Assembly: GCF_038446955.1 (NCBI RefSeq)
Contig: NZ_CP151803.1
Location: 4,340,001-4,404,000 of the forward strand
Reading direction: 5' to 3'
From: Pedobacter sp. FW305-3-2-15-E-R2A2
Lineage (GTDB): Bacteria > Bacteroidota > Bacteroidia > Sphingobacteriales > Sphingobacteriaceae
Length of the DNA: 64,000 bases
The position numbers were made by a program, and so were the translations under genes. Below the pieces are notes generated by a model. It made no database searches and was not told the origin of the DNA. It saw only the letters and a list, made by a program, of their open reading frames with translations. This document shows positions 34,303 through 42,136 of the stretch, one piece after another. The first letter of the stretch is position 1, and each line of letters opens with the position of its first letter.

Positions 34303-34334
34303 GAAATAATAATCTAAAATTTACTTATTATTTC
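34303..34334. repeat. AT-rich inverted repeat in the leader of the 131-residue gene
   Basis: Perfect 10-bp arms GAAATAATAA and TTATTATTTC with a 12-base loop, ending 6 bases before the start codon at 34341. It could fold over the ribosome-binding region or mark the promoter. Confidence 0.45.
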
Positions 34335-34340
34335 TTAGCC

Positions 34341-34736
34341 ATGACAACATCAATAGAAGACAATGAACTGAACACCGAATTACAGGAACTTTACCTGATC
34401 GGCAAACAATGGTTGACAGACCTGGACTTTTTTGAACCGGAGATGGTATTCTTAATCAAGCTGCACAAAACGCTGGTTCAGTCGCCGGATAAAGATGATT
34501 TTACAGAAAGACTGCATAAGTTAAAAGATAGCTACGAACATTTGAAAAACGATGTCCGGAAGTTCATCGATGTTCTGGGGGTTCTCGTGGTCGCCTCAGA
34601 AAAAAAGATAGCCTTCAGTTTCTTAGCCGATCACATCAGCTTAAAGCTAAAAATTGAAAAACTATTGAAGGCTTTCCAGGCGGAAAGAAAAGCAGTTTTC
34701 AACCTTTCAATCGTGAACAGTTCTCTTTCCAAATGA
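34341..34736 (+). CDS. Unrecognised 131-residue helical protein
   Basis: A soluble, almost entirely helical, charged protein (MTTSIEDNELNTELQELYLI...) with heptad-like patterns that suggest a coiled coil or helical bundle. No signal peptide; I recognise no family. Its end overlaps the start of the YceI gene by 4 bases (ATGA), so the two are translationally coupled. A Crp/Fnr-like palindrome lies upstream. It is first in a five-gene run ending with an outer-membrane barrel. Confidence 0.75.
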   Translation: MTTSIEDNELNTELQELYLIGKQWLTDLDFFEPEMVFLIKLHKTLVQSPDKDDFTERLHKLKDSYEHLKNDVRKFIDVLGVLVVASEKKIAFSFLADHISLKLKIEKLLKAFQAERKAVFNLSIVNSSLSK

Positions 34737-35353
34737 GTCCTTCCTCCGGCGCTTTGATCAGGCCATCCTTGCTGTTGCTGTTGCTCCTACTGCCCTCCCT
34801 CGCCTTTAATGCTGGTCATACAGATCCGGTGAAGTGGATTTTAACCAAAGAATGTACACTGAAGGTTAACGGGAGCACCAATATCAATAAATTCAGTTGT
34901 ATTGTTCCGGAATACACCCGGCCTGACACCTTAATCTGTTCCAAAGACAGCAAAAACGGCTCCATAAAAATTACCGGATCGATGGCCCTTGACGTCCAAA
35001 AATTCGATTGCAAGCATGCCGTCATGACCAACGACCTGAGAAAGACACTGAAGGCGAAAGTCTATCCTAAGATCATCATCAAATTCCTGAGCCTGAGTAA
35101 ATACCCCGACCTCTACAATCGGGAAGAGGCCATAAAAGGAGCCGTAACCATTGAACTGGCCGGAACAGTCAAACGTTTTGAAGTAGATTATAAATATGCC
35201 ATGAACAGCAATGGAAATATAAAGCTCATCGGAACAAAACAAGTGAATTTTTCAGACTTTAACATCAGCCCGCCTAGAAAACTTGGTGGAATGATCAAAA
35301 CCAACAATGAACTGAATGTCGAATTTGTACTCAACATCAAAACTTTAAATTAA
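34733..35353 (+). CDS. YceI-like periplasmic protein (first copy)
   Basis: A 206-residue protein with a strongly hydrophobic signal sequence (SLLLLLLLLPSLAFNAG). The rest has the YceI lipocalin-like pattern: an early WILTKECTLKVNGSTNINKFSC strand, a central MTNDLRKTLKAKVYPKIIIKF block (the usual YceI helix plus the AxxYPxIxF strand), and a C-terminal NFSDFNISPPRKLGGMIKTNNELNVEFVLNI. YceI proteins bind polyisoprenoid chains such as quinones. Two Cys pairs here are unusual. It overlaps the upstream gene by 4 bases and is 5 bases from the next gene. Confidence 0.8.
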   Translation: MSPSSGALIRPSLLLLLLLLPSLAFNAGHTDPVKWILTKECTLKVNGSTNINKFSCIVPEYTRPDTLICSKDSKNGSIKITGSMALDVQKFDCKHAVMTNDLRKTLKAKVYPKIIIKFLSLSKYPDLYNREEAIKGAVTIELAGTVKRFEVDYKYAMNSNGNIKLIGTKQVNFSDFNISPPRKLGGMIKTNNELNVEFVLNIKTLN

Positions 35354-35358
35354 ATAAA

Positions 35359-35766
35359 ATGAAGAGAATTATCCTTTCCGGACTAACTGCCGGAGCCCTG
35401 CTGTTTATCTTGTGCTATGGCGGACTCTACCTTGGAATCAGGCTTTTCCCCGCTTTATTTATGGACTATAACAACCCCCTTTTTAATTCAGATGGAAACA
35501 GGGATGTTTTTTTCTATATGCATGCTTTTATCATCAGCTTTGCTTTATCCTGGTTTTGGGATCGTTTTAAAGGGCTTTTCCATGGTCACTTTATCCTCAG
35601 GGGACTGGAGTTCGGTTTTGTATACGCCATCGTTTCCTTACTCCCCGTCATGTGGATCACCTTCAGTTCGCTCGACATTACGTTCTTTATGGTCCTCAGC
35701 TGGTTCCTCTATGGATTTTTCCAGGCAGTTGTTGCGGGAACACTATTTGCAAAGCTCAATCCCTGA
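35359..35766 (+). CDS. Unrecognised 135-residue inner-membrane protein
   Basis: Four predicted transmembrane helices (about 5-27, 50-68, 85-105, 110-132). The starting sequence MKRIILSGLTAGALLFILCYGGLYLGI resembles small Bacteroidetes membrane proteins without a name. Conserved His, Trp and Phe residues lie in helix 2-3 (MHAFIISFALSWFWDRFKGLFHGHF), but a haem or quinone site cannot be claimed. It is coupled to the first YceI gene by 5 bases, so a shared role is likely. Confidence 0.75.
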   Translation: MKRIILSGLTAGALLFILCYGGLYLGIRLFPALFMDYNNPLFNSDGNRDVFFYMHAFIISFALSWFWDRFKGLFHGHFILRGLEFGFVYAIVSLLPVMWITFSSLDITFFMVLSWFLYGFFQAVVAGTLFAKLNP

Positions 35767-35798
35767 GGTTTTCCTTTTCTCCGAAAAGCACAATTAAG

Positions 35799-35812
35799 AT
35801 GATGAACATCAT
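35799..35812. promoter_or_regulatory. Crp/Fnr-like palindrome 2
   Basis: ATGATGAACATCAT, a 14-bp palindrome sharing the core TGATGAACATCA with the site at 34257. Its centre is about 51 bp before the -7 box at 35857, that is about 63 bp before the predicted transcription start, a classical class I activator distance. Confidence 0.55.
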
Positions 35813-35856
35813 GTTTCCAAGTGCTTAACGTCATCAGAAGGCAACATAGCGGTTTG

Positions 35857-35864
35857 TAATTTTG
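35857..35864 (+). promoter_or_regulatory. -7 box of the second YceI gene
   Basis: TAATTTTG (TAnnTTTG), 24 bases before the ATG at 35889. Confidence 0.5.
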
Positions 35865-35888
35865 GTTAAACAAATTAATCAATACGTT

Positions 35889-36515
35889 ATGAAAACAATC
35901 CTGTCTCCCGCCCGGCTATCCAGCCCATTTAAATACCTGCTTTTACTGATTTTCAGCAGCGTTGCTGTCAGCAGTAACCTTCAGGCACAGGTTAATTATA
36001 AACTCAATGGTTCAAAGGACAACCTGGTAAAGGTTTCCGGCAAGTCAAATGTTCACGACTGGACCATGACTGCAGAAAACCCGGTATGTGAGGCCAGTTT
36101 TGCAGCATTCACGGCTGAGGAAAGCGTCCCTAAAAGCCTGACTTCACTCAATTTCAGCGTAAATGCCAAAAACCTGAAGAGCGAAAGTACATCCATGAAT
36201 AACCGCACTTATAAAGCCATTAAGGCCGATGCTTATCCTCAGATCACCTTTAAACTCCGGGAAGCGACAGTTACACCTCAGCAGAAAAATAAATTCTTAG
36301 TGAACGCCACAGGTACGCTGACCATCGCCGGGGTTTCCAAAGTCATCAGTTTACAGGTAAACGGGGACGTTAAATCCGACAATACCATCGTATGCAGTGG
36401 TCAGGAAAAAATCAAACTCACTGATTACGGCATTCAACCGCCCAGCTTTATGCTTGGTGCAATGAAGGTGGGCAACGACCTGACCATTGCATTTACGCTT
36501 CATTTTAAAAAATAG
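35889..36515 (+). CDS. YceI-like periplasmic protein (second copy)
   Basis: A 208-residue secreted protein. The start at 35889 gives a proper signal peptide (MKTILSPARLSSPFKYLLLLIFSSVAVSSNLQAQ); the longer frame reads through the -7 box. The YceI fold follows: VSGKSNVHDWTMTAE, MNNRTYKAIKADAYPQITFKL, and KLTDYGIQPPSFMLGAMKVGNDLTIAFTL. The SNVHDW motif is typical of this branch. Polyisoprenoid or lipid binding is expected. It has its own promoter and palindromic site, and the outer-membrane barrel gene follows 34 bases downstream. Confidence 0.9.
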   Translation: MKTILSPARLSSPFKYLLLLIFSSVAVSSNLQAQVNYKLNGSKDNLVKVSGKSNVHDWTMTAENPVCEASFAAFTAEESVPKSLTSLNFSVNAKNLKSESTSMNNRTYKAIKADAYPQITFKLREATVTPQQKNKFLVNATGTLTIAGVSKVISLQVNGDVKSDNTIVCSGQEKIKLTDYGIQPPSFMLGAMKVGNDLTIAFTLHFKK

Positions 36516-36549
36516 TCTATTAAAATTTCACACGATATACCCCACGATC

Positions 36550-37926
36550 ATGAAAACTAAAAATTCCTCATTTTTAATACCGCTAATTGCATTAATGTGG
36601 ATTTGTTTTATGCCGCTGCTCAGCAAAGCCCAGTTTCAAAAAATAGATAACCTCAGACCCTATGACAAAACCGGTATCAACGTATTTGAAGATCCCAAAG
36701 ATTCCACGACGCTCTTTGATGGCCTTAAACTCAAGTTTGGCGCAGGTTTTACCCAACAGTTTCAAAGCCTGAAACATAAAAACCCAACCGCTTTAAACAA
36801 TAACATTGGGGCTGTCGGCACACCCGGCAACAGGTTAAGAAGCATTACACCCGGATTTATGACCGCACAGGCCAACCTGTTTATGGATGTGCAGCTGTCG
36901 GATGGAATCAGGTTGAACATCACCACTTATCTGTCCTCAAGACACCATAATGAAGTTTGGGTGAAAGGTGGTTACATTCAGTTTGACAAACTCCCTTTCA
37001 AAGGGCAGATTTGGGAGGAGCTGATGAAAATCGCAACGATTAAGGTTGGTCACTATGAGCTGGATTATGGCGACGTACATTTCCGCAGAAGTGATGGCGG
37101 TCATACGATCTATAACCCATTTATGGAAAACAATATTATGGACGGGTTTGCAACGGAGATCGGAGGCCAGGTGATGCTGAGAAAGAACGGATTCTTTGGA
37201 TTGGCAGGAATGAGCAGCGGAATGATCAAAGGAAATATTGACTCTCTGACTGCCGCTGCCAATCCGGATAAAGATTATACCAAATCCCCTTCCATATTGC
37301 TAAAAGGTGGTTTTGATAAACAACTGACCTCAGACATCAGGTTTAGGGTAAGCGGATCTTATTATGGCAATCAGGGAGGCGGTGCCAACACCCTGTTTGG
37401 GGGTGACCGTACCGGTTCCAACTACCAATATGTGATGGAGCCAAATACCATATCAGAATCTACCGCAATGGCCTTTTCGGGACGTTTCAATCCTGGCTTC
37501 ACTAAAAAGGTAAATACTTTTATGTTCAATGCGTTCCTGAAAGTAAAAGGTGCGGAACTGTTTGGTACTTATGAACTGGCTTCAGGAAGAACGGCGAAGG
37601 AAACTGACACCAGGGATGCCAAACAATTCGCCATTGATGGTGTGTACCGTTTTGGAAATCAGGAAAACCTGTTTGTTGGCCTGAAATACAATACCGTTTC
37701 TGCAAGACTGGCCAATAATGCCACTGGCACAGGAGCTGGTCCGGTTGTTTACACTTCAGATGTGAAGATCGACCGTATTGCTGCTGCTGCAGGCTGGTTT
37801 TTAACTAAAAATATAATGATGAAGGGAGAATATGTACAACAGAAATATAAAGATTTTCCAACTGCTGATATCCGCTCAGGCGGAAAATTCAATGGTTTCG
37901 TACTGGAAGCGGTAGTAGGATTTTAA
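36550..37926 (+). CDS. Outer-membrane beta-barrel (porin-like) protein
   Basis: A 458-residue protein starting at 36550, with a signal peptide ending LLSKAQF. It has alternating amphipathic strands throughout (IRLNITTYLSSRHHNEVWVKGGYIQF, KVNTFMFNAFLKVKGAELFGTYELASGR, and a last strand GFVLEAVVGF ending in Phe), the form of a 16-stranded-type porin. The DGLKLKFGAGFTQQFQSL start resembles Bacteroidetes porin-family proteins without known substrate. It follows the second YceI gene by 34 bases, so the barrel and the lipid-binding protein are likely expressed together. Confidence 0.85.
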   Translation: MKTKNSSFLIPLIALMWICFMPLLSKAQFQKIDNLRPYDKTGINVFEDPKDSTTLFDGLKLKFGAGFTQQFQSLKHKNPTALNNNIGAVGTPGNRLRSITPGFMTAQANLFMDVQLSDGIRLNITTYLSSRHHNEVWVKGGYIQFDKLPFKGQIWEELMKIATIKVGHYELDYGDVHFRRSDGGHTIYNPFMENNIMDGFATEIGGQVMLRKNGFFGLAGMSSGMIKGNIDSLTAAANPDKDYTKSPSILLKGGFDKQLTSDIRFRVSGSYYGNQGGGANTLFGGDRTGSNYQYVMEPNTISESTAMAFSGRFNPGFTKKVNTFMFNAFLKVKGAELFGTYELASGRTAKETDTRDAKQFAIDGVYRFGNQENLFVGLKYNTVSARLANNATGTGAGPVVYTSDVKIDRIAAAAGWFLTKNIMMKGEYVQQKYKDFPTADIRSGGKFNGFVLEAVVGF

Positions 37927-37954
37927 CGGCAAAGATTTTTAAAGCAAAATATTG

Positions 37955-37977
37955 GGGCTGTCTAAAAAAGACAGCCC
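37955..37977. terminator. Bidirectional terminator between the barrel gene and rlmB
   Basis: Perfect 9-bp arms GGGCTGTCT and AGACAGCCC around AAAAA, with AT-rich flanks on both sides. Confidence 0.8.
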
Positions 37978-37986
37978 TTATTAGGT

Positions 37987-38754
37987 TTACAACTGACGTT
38001 GTCTGATGGCTTCGTAAAGAATTACTCCGGCAGAAACCGAAACATTCAATGAGCTGATTTCTCCGATCATCGGAATTTTGGCCAAATGGTTTGCCATTCT
38101 CATAATCTCATTAGAGATTCCTTCATCTTCCGCTCCCATTACAATTGCGGTAGGCACTGTATAATCAGGTGCATAAATCAAATCGTTTGTTTTTTCTGTA
38201 CAAGCTACAATCTGCAAGCCACAATCCTGTAAAAACAAGGCTGTTTTATGAAGATTCGGATGTCTGCAAACCGGAATCGTAAATAAGGCACCTGCAGAAG
38301 TTTTGATCGCATCTGCATTGATCTGAGCTGAGTTTTTTGTAGGTACAACGATCGCGTGAACCCCTGCACAGGCAGCAGTTCTGGCAATGGCTCCCATGTT
38401 TCTCACATCAGTGATGCCATCCAGAATCAGGATTAACGGTGTTTCTCCTTTTTCATAAACTGCTGGAATGATGTCTTCAATTTTTTGAAAAGTGATGGAA
38501 GAAATTACCGCAATCACACCCTGGTGATTTTTCTGTGTCATCCGGTTTAATTTCTCTACCGGCACATTGTGAATTGGTGCATCTACGTCTTTTAAAAGGG
38601 TTTTCAACTCCAGCATCAGGTCCCCTGACAAGCCGCGCTGAACATAAATACTTTCAATATCTTTAGCAGCTTTAATTGCTTCTATTACAGCACGTATACC
38701 AAATACGAATTCATTATTTTCTTTAGCTCTCGGGGCTCTCCTGGAATTTTCCAT
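37987..38754 (-). CDS. rlmB: 23S rRNA (guanosine2251-2'-O)-methyltransferase, TrmH/SpoU family
   Basis: A 255-residue SPOUT methyltransferase. The start at 38754 (MENSRRAPRAKENNEFVFGIRAVIEAI) is preferred over the longer frame because a TATTTTTG box reads toward it 18 bases upstream on the minus strand. The N-terminal substrate-binding domain spans about 15-90. The knotted domain follows, with LDGITDVRNMGAIARTAACAGV, IVMGAEDEGIS and SLNVSVSAGVILYEAIRQ (the SAM-binding knot). It would methylate 23S rRNA in the peptidyl-transferase region; other TrmH targets cannot be excluded. Confidence 0.92.
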   Translation of the reverse strand: MENSRRAPRAKENNEFVFGIRAVIEAIKAAKDIESIYVQRGLSGDLMLELKTLLKDVDAPIHNVPVEKLNRMTQKNHQGVIAVISSITFQKIEDIIPAVYEKGETPLILILDGITDVRNMGAIARTAACAGVHAIVVPTKNSAQINADAIKTSAGALFTIPVCRHPNLHKTALFLQDCGLQIVACTEKTNDLIYAPDYTVPTAIVMGAEDEGISNEIMRMANHLAKIPMIGEISSLNVSVSAGVILYEAIRQRQL

Positions 38755-38772
38755 CTTTCTTAAATTGAAGCG

Positions 38773-38780
38773 CAAAAATA
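38773..38780 (-). promoter_or_regulatory. -7 box of rlmB
   Basis: It reads TATTTTTG on the minus strand, 18 bases before the ATG at 38754. Confidence 0.4.
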
Positions 38781-38950
38781 GCTGAAATATTACGATTAAA
38801 GGAAACCTATTTTTTTGCCGGGCTAAGTCCGTCTTATCCACATAGTTCTGTTGGAAAATAAGTACGATTTAGCAGAATGGTACTGGAATTCCGGTATTTG
38901 ATGTTTTCAAATGTTCATAAAAGAATTAAGCAAAGGACCTAATTTTTGTC

Positions 38951-38958
38951 TATTTTTG
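38951..38958 (+). promoter_or_regulatory. -7 box of dnaB, 5 bases from the start codon
   Basis: TATTTTTG (TAnnTTTG) ends 5 bases before the dnaB ATG at 38964, which predicts a leaderless or nearly leaderless mRNA. Confidence 0.45.
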
Positions 38959-38963
38959 TGCCT

Positions 38964-40532
38964 ATGAGTAATGATAACGGAAATCAGGGACAAGATAAAG
39001 CAAGCTTCACTGCCAGAAAGAACAGGTTGAGCAATTCCATGAACACCATGGGAAAGATACCACCTCAGGCATTAGACCTTGAAGAAGCGGTCCTTGGTGC
39101 TTTGATGTTGGAAAAAGATGCCCTTTCTACGGTAATTGACATCTTAAAACCAGAAGTCTTTTATGCGGAAGCGCACAAAAAGATTTTTGAAGCCATCGCA
39201 TTATTGTTCCAGAAATCAAAGCCGGTAGATATCCTGACCGTAACCTCAGAACTTAGAAACCTGGGACAACTGGAAATGGTAGGCGGTGCTTACTATATTA
39301 CCAACCTGACCAACAGGGTTGCTTCGGCAGCAAACATAGAATACCATGCCCGGATCATTTCTCAGAAATACATTCAGCGGGAGCTCATCAGAATCTCTTC
39401 TGAAATTATTCAGAATGCTTACGAGGATACCACCGATATTTTCGACCTGCTGGACCATGCAGAAAAGAACCTTTTCGATATTGCCCAGAATAACCTGCGC
39501 AGGGATACCCAGAAGATGGACGAGATTGTCAAGCAATCCCTGGCCACTTTAGAGGAACTTCGTGGAAAGAGTGATGGATTAACCGGGGTACCTTCCGGAT
39601 TTACGGATCTTGACCGGATTACCGGTGGATGGCAGCCTTCGGATCTGGTGATCATCGCGGCACGTCCGGCGATGGGGAAAACCGCATTCGTACTGACCTG
39701 TGCCAGAAATGCCGCAGTAGATTTTAAACGTGCAGTAGTGGTGTTCTCCCTGGAGATGTCCTCGGTACAGTTGGTGAATCGTTTGATTTCAGGAGAAACA
39801 GAAATTGAGCAGGAAAAGATCAGAAAAGGAAATCTTGCAGAGTGGGAATGGCAACAGCTCCACAGTAAAATAGGTACGTTAACAGAAGCACCATTATTAA
39901 TTGACGATACCCCGGCTTTAAACATCTTTGAGTTCAGGGCAAAATGCAGAAGGTTAAAATCACAATACGACTTACAGTTAATCATCATCGATTACTTGCA
40001 GCTGATGCATGGTAAAGGTGAAGGTGGCGGTGGAAACAGGGAGCAGGAAATTGGTAGTATCTCCAGGGCCCTGAAATCTGTAGCCAAAGAATTAAACGTT
40101 CCTGTACTGGCATTATCTCAGTTGAGTCGTGCGGTAGAGAGCAGACCCGGCCAAAATGGTAAACGACCGATGCTATCGGATTTACGTGAATCTGGTTCCA
40201 TTGAGCAGGATGCGGATATGGTGCTCTTCCTCTACAGACCAGAATACTATGGGATTACGGAAGATGAGCAAGGACGTTCACAGGCAGGTATTGGTGAGGT
40301 AATTATCGCGAAACACCGTAACGGTGAAACCGGAATTGTGCCATTACGCTTTATCGGCAAGTACGTTAAGTTTGCCGATTTGGAGGAAAACTTCTCTGCG
40401 CCTACTTCCTTCTCGATGGAAAGTCCAAGTGCAGGCATGCAGCCTTCTCAGGACTTTGACAGACCGGCAGGCAATGTCATCATCAAGCCATCCAGAATGG
40501 ACGACATGAGCGATGACGATGCACCATTTTAA
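38964..40532 (+). CDS. dnaB: Replicative DNA helicase
   Basis: A 522-residue hexameric RecA-fold helicase. The start at 38964 (MSNDNGNQGQDKASF) is preferred; the frame opens 18 bases earlier inside the promoter box. The N-terminal domain spans about 35-140 (PPQALDLEEAVLGALMLEKDAL). A linker follows, then the ATPase domain: Walker A AARPAMGKTAF, Walker B LIIIDYLQLM, LSQLSRAVESRPGQNGKRPMLSDLRESGSIEQDADMVLFLYR. A glycine/serine-rich acidic tail ends in DDDAPF. No intein is present. It drives fork unwinding at replication. Confidence 0.98.
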   Translation: MSNDNGNQGQDKASFTARKNRLSNSMNTMGKIPPQALDLEEAVLGALMLEKDALSTVIDILKPEVFYAEAHKKIFEAIALLFQKSKPVDILTVTSELRNLGQLEMVGGAYYITNLTNRVASAANIEYHARIISQKYIQRELIRISSEIIQNAYEDTTDIFDLLDHAEKNLFDIAQNNLRRDTQKMDEIVKQSLATLEELRGKSDGLTGVPSGFTDLDRITGGWQPSDLVIIAARPAMGKTAFVLTCARNAAVDFKRAVVVFSLEMSSVQLVNRLISGETEIEQEKIRKGNLAEWEWQQLHSKIGTLTEAPLLIDDTPALNIFEFRAKCRRLKSQYDLQLIIIDYLQLMHGKGEGGGGNREQEIGSISRALKSVAKELNVPVLALSQLSRAVESRPGQNGKRPMLSDLRESGSIEQDADMVLFLYRPEYYGITEDEQGRSQAGIGEVIIAKHRNGETGIVPLRFIGKYVKFADLEENFSAPTSFSMESPSAGMQPSQDFDRPAGNVIIKPSRMDDMSDDDAPF

Positions 40533-40544
40533 CCGACTGAAAGA

Positions 40545-41744
40545 TCAAATGAAATAACCCAATAAGATTCCCGCCAGCACAATGAATGGCGGGCTTATTT
40601 TGGTATAATTAAGTACAAGAAAAGTACCGGTCATCACCCCTATTCCCATTAAGTTTAAGCCTGTAGGCTTCACCAGGAGGATAAATGCGGCAATGATAAA
40701 ACCCACGCTGACCGCATTAATTCCGGTCATAGAATATTTGATTCGGGAGATCTTTTTCAGGTCTTCCCAAAAAGGAACAATAAAGAGGACGAGAATTAGT
40801 CCCGGCAGATTGATCCCCATCACCGCCACAAAACCTCCAAGGATCTGACCTGTTAAGCCATAACCAAAAGTTTTCATGCTCAAAGCACCTACATAACTCG
40901 TAAAAGAGAAAGTAGGGCCTGGTAGTGCCTGCTGAAGTGCAAAACCAGAAAGGAAGCTTGGACCATTCAGGTAGTGCTTCATTTCCACAAACTCCGTAAA
41001 CATTAGAGGCACCAGGACTTGTCCGCCGCCAAAAATGAGCACCCCGTTTCTATAAAAGTTTTCGAACAGCCTGATCGGTAAACTGAAAGGAGAAGTTCTG
41101 TTGATAATGGCCCCTAAAAGGGAAAATAATAACAAAACACTGCTAAAATAGATTAGTTTTTTAGGGTTGATGTTAGAGAATAACTTCACCCGGAGTTCGC
41201 TTTCTTCTTTCGGCGTTCCAATAGCCGAAGAGATCATCCCTCCGATTAAAATGGCAATCGGAAACACGTAAGCGTTGCGAAGGACCAGTGTTACGATCAC
41301 TGCAGCACCAGCAAGGAAAATGGTCAGCTGAGAAACCAGCACCCTTTTGGCCAGGTTAAATGCACCAAAGGCGACAATTCCGAGGGCGATCGGTTGCATG
41401 TATTCCAGGATCGTACTGAACTTTTGTTTTTGGTCCCATTTCGCAAAACTGATGGCAGCAAAAGTCATCACTGCCGCAGAGGGGATGATCCAGATCAGGA
41501 AGGTAATGATGGCCAGCTTCAACCCTCCTACCTTATAGCCGATCCCCACCAGTGTTTGTGTGGAGGCGGGCCCGGGTAAGACCTGGGCCAGGGCATTCAG
41601 CTCCAGCAATTCCTCTTCAGAAATATACGGGACATTTTTCACGAAGTACTTTAACAATAAGGCCAGATGTGCCTGTGCACCACCAAAGGCGGTAAACGTA
41701 AACAGAAACACATCCCTGATAAATAGCAGTTGTCTTTTGCTCAA
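40545..41744 (-). CDS. chrA: Chromate transporter, CHR family (long, two-domain)
   Basis: A 399-residue inner-membrane protein with about ten to twelve helices and two homologous CHR halves. The first half has TFTAFGGAQAHLALL and LAQVLPGPASTQTLVGIGY. The second has FGGGQVLVPLM and ALQQALPGPTFSFTSYVGAL. These are the family signatures. By family it exports chromate or takes up sulfate; without a chromate-resistance context, the substrate is open. It lies 11 bases after the TPR gene on the same strand. Confidence 0.92.
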   Translation of the reverse strand: MSKRQLLFIRDVFLFTFTAFGGAQAHLALLLKYFVKNVPYISEEELLELNALAQVLPGPASTQTLVGIGYKVGGLKLAIITFLIWIIPSAAVMTFAAISFAKWDQKQKFSTILEYMQPIALGIVAFGAFNLAKRVLVSQLTIFLAGAAVIVTLVLRNAYVFPIAILIGGMISSAIGTPKEESELRVKLFSNINPKKLIYFSSVLLLFSLLGAIINRTSPFSLPIRLFENFYRNGVLIFGGGQVLVPLMFTEFVEMKHYLNGPSFLSGFALQQALPGPTFSFTSYVGALSMKTFGYGLTGQILGGFVAVMGINLPGLILVLFIVPFWEDLKKISRIKYSMTGINAVSVGFIIAAFILLVKPTGLNLMGIGVMTGTFLVLNYTKISPPFIVLAGILLGYFI

Positions 41745-41755
41745 TTGAATAAAGG

Positions 41756-42091
41756 TTAATCGTCCTCGTAATCTAAACCTGCAGCAGAATTATAAGCCCC
41801 CTGTAACTCAGAAAAGGCGTGCATATCTCTTTTATTTCTGGCTTCTGCCATTCCTTTTTGATACACAGGAAGTGCCGCCTCTTTCTGGCCTTGTTTTTCG
41901 TACAATTTACCAAGGTGGTAATAGGTCCCTACATAATCCGGATGATCAGTAGTGAGTTTCAGGTAATACTCAAATGCCTTTTCTGTGTCATTTGAGTTGT
42001 TGTATTCGGTCGCTAAAGCGTATAGAACGAATGGATCATTAGGATCATTGGATAAAAACTCCAATAACTTTGCTAATCGGGTACTTTGCAT
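41756..42091 (-). CDS. Small TPR protein
   Basis: A 111-residue soluble protein with two to three tetratricopeptide repeats (PFVLYALATEYNNSNDTEKAFEYYLKL, then VGTYYHLGKLYEKQGQKEAALPVYQKGMAEA) and an acidic end. It is a protein-interaction module of unknown partner. It is divergent from etfB and immediately upstream of chrA in the same direction, so it is probably co-transcribed with it. Confidence 0.88.
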   Translation of the reverse strand: MQSTRLAKLLEFLSNDPNDPFVLYALATEYNNSNDTEKAFEYYLKLTTDHPDYVGTYYHLGKLYEKQGQKEAALPVYQKGMAEARNKRDMHAFSELQGAYNSAAGLDYEDD

Positions 42092-42113
42092 TTTAATTCC
42101 CTGCTTTTTTAAT

Positions 42114-42121
42114 TAGATTTG
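42114..42121 (+). promoter_or_regulatory. -7 box of etfBA
   Basis: TAGATTTG (TAnnTTTG) ends 15 bases before the etfB ATG at 42137. Confidence 0.45.
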
Positions 42122-42136
42122 CAAAAAGACAATTTT

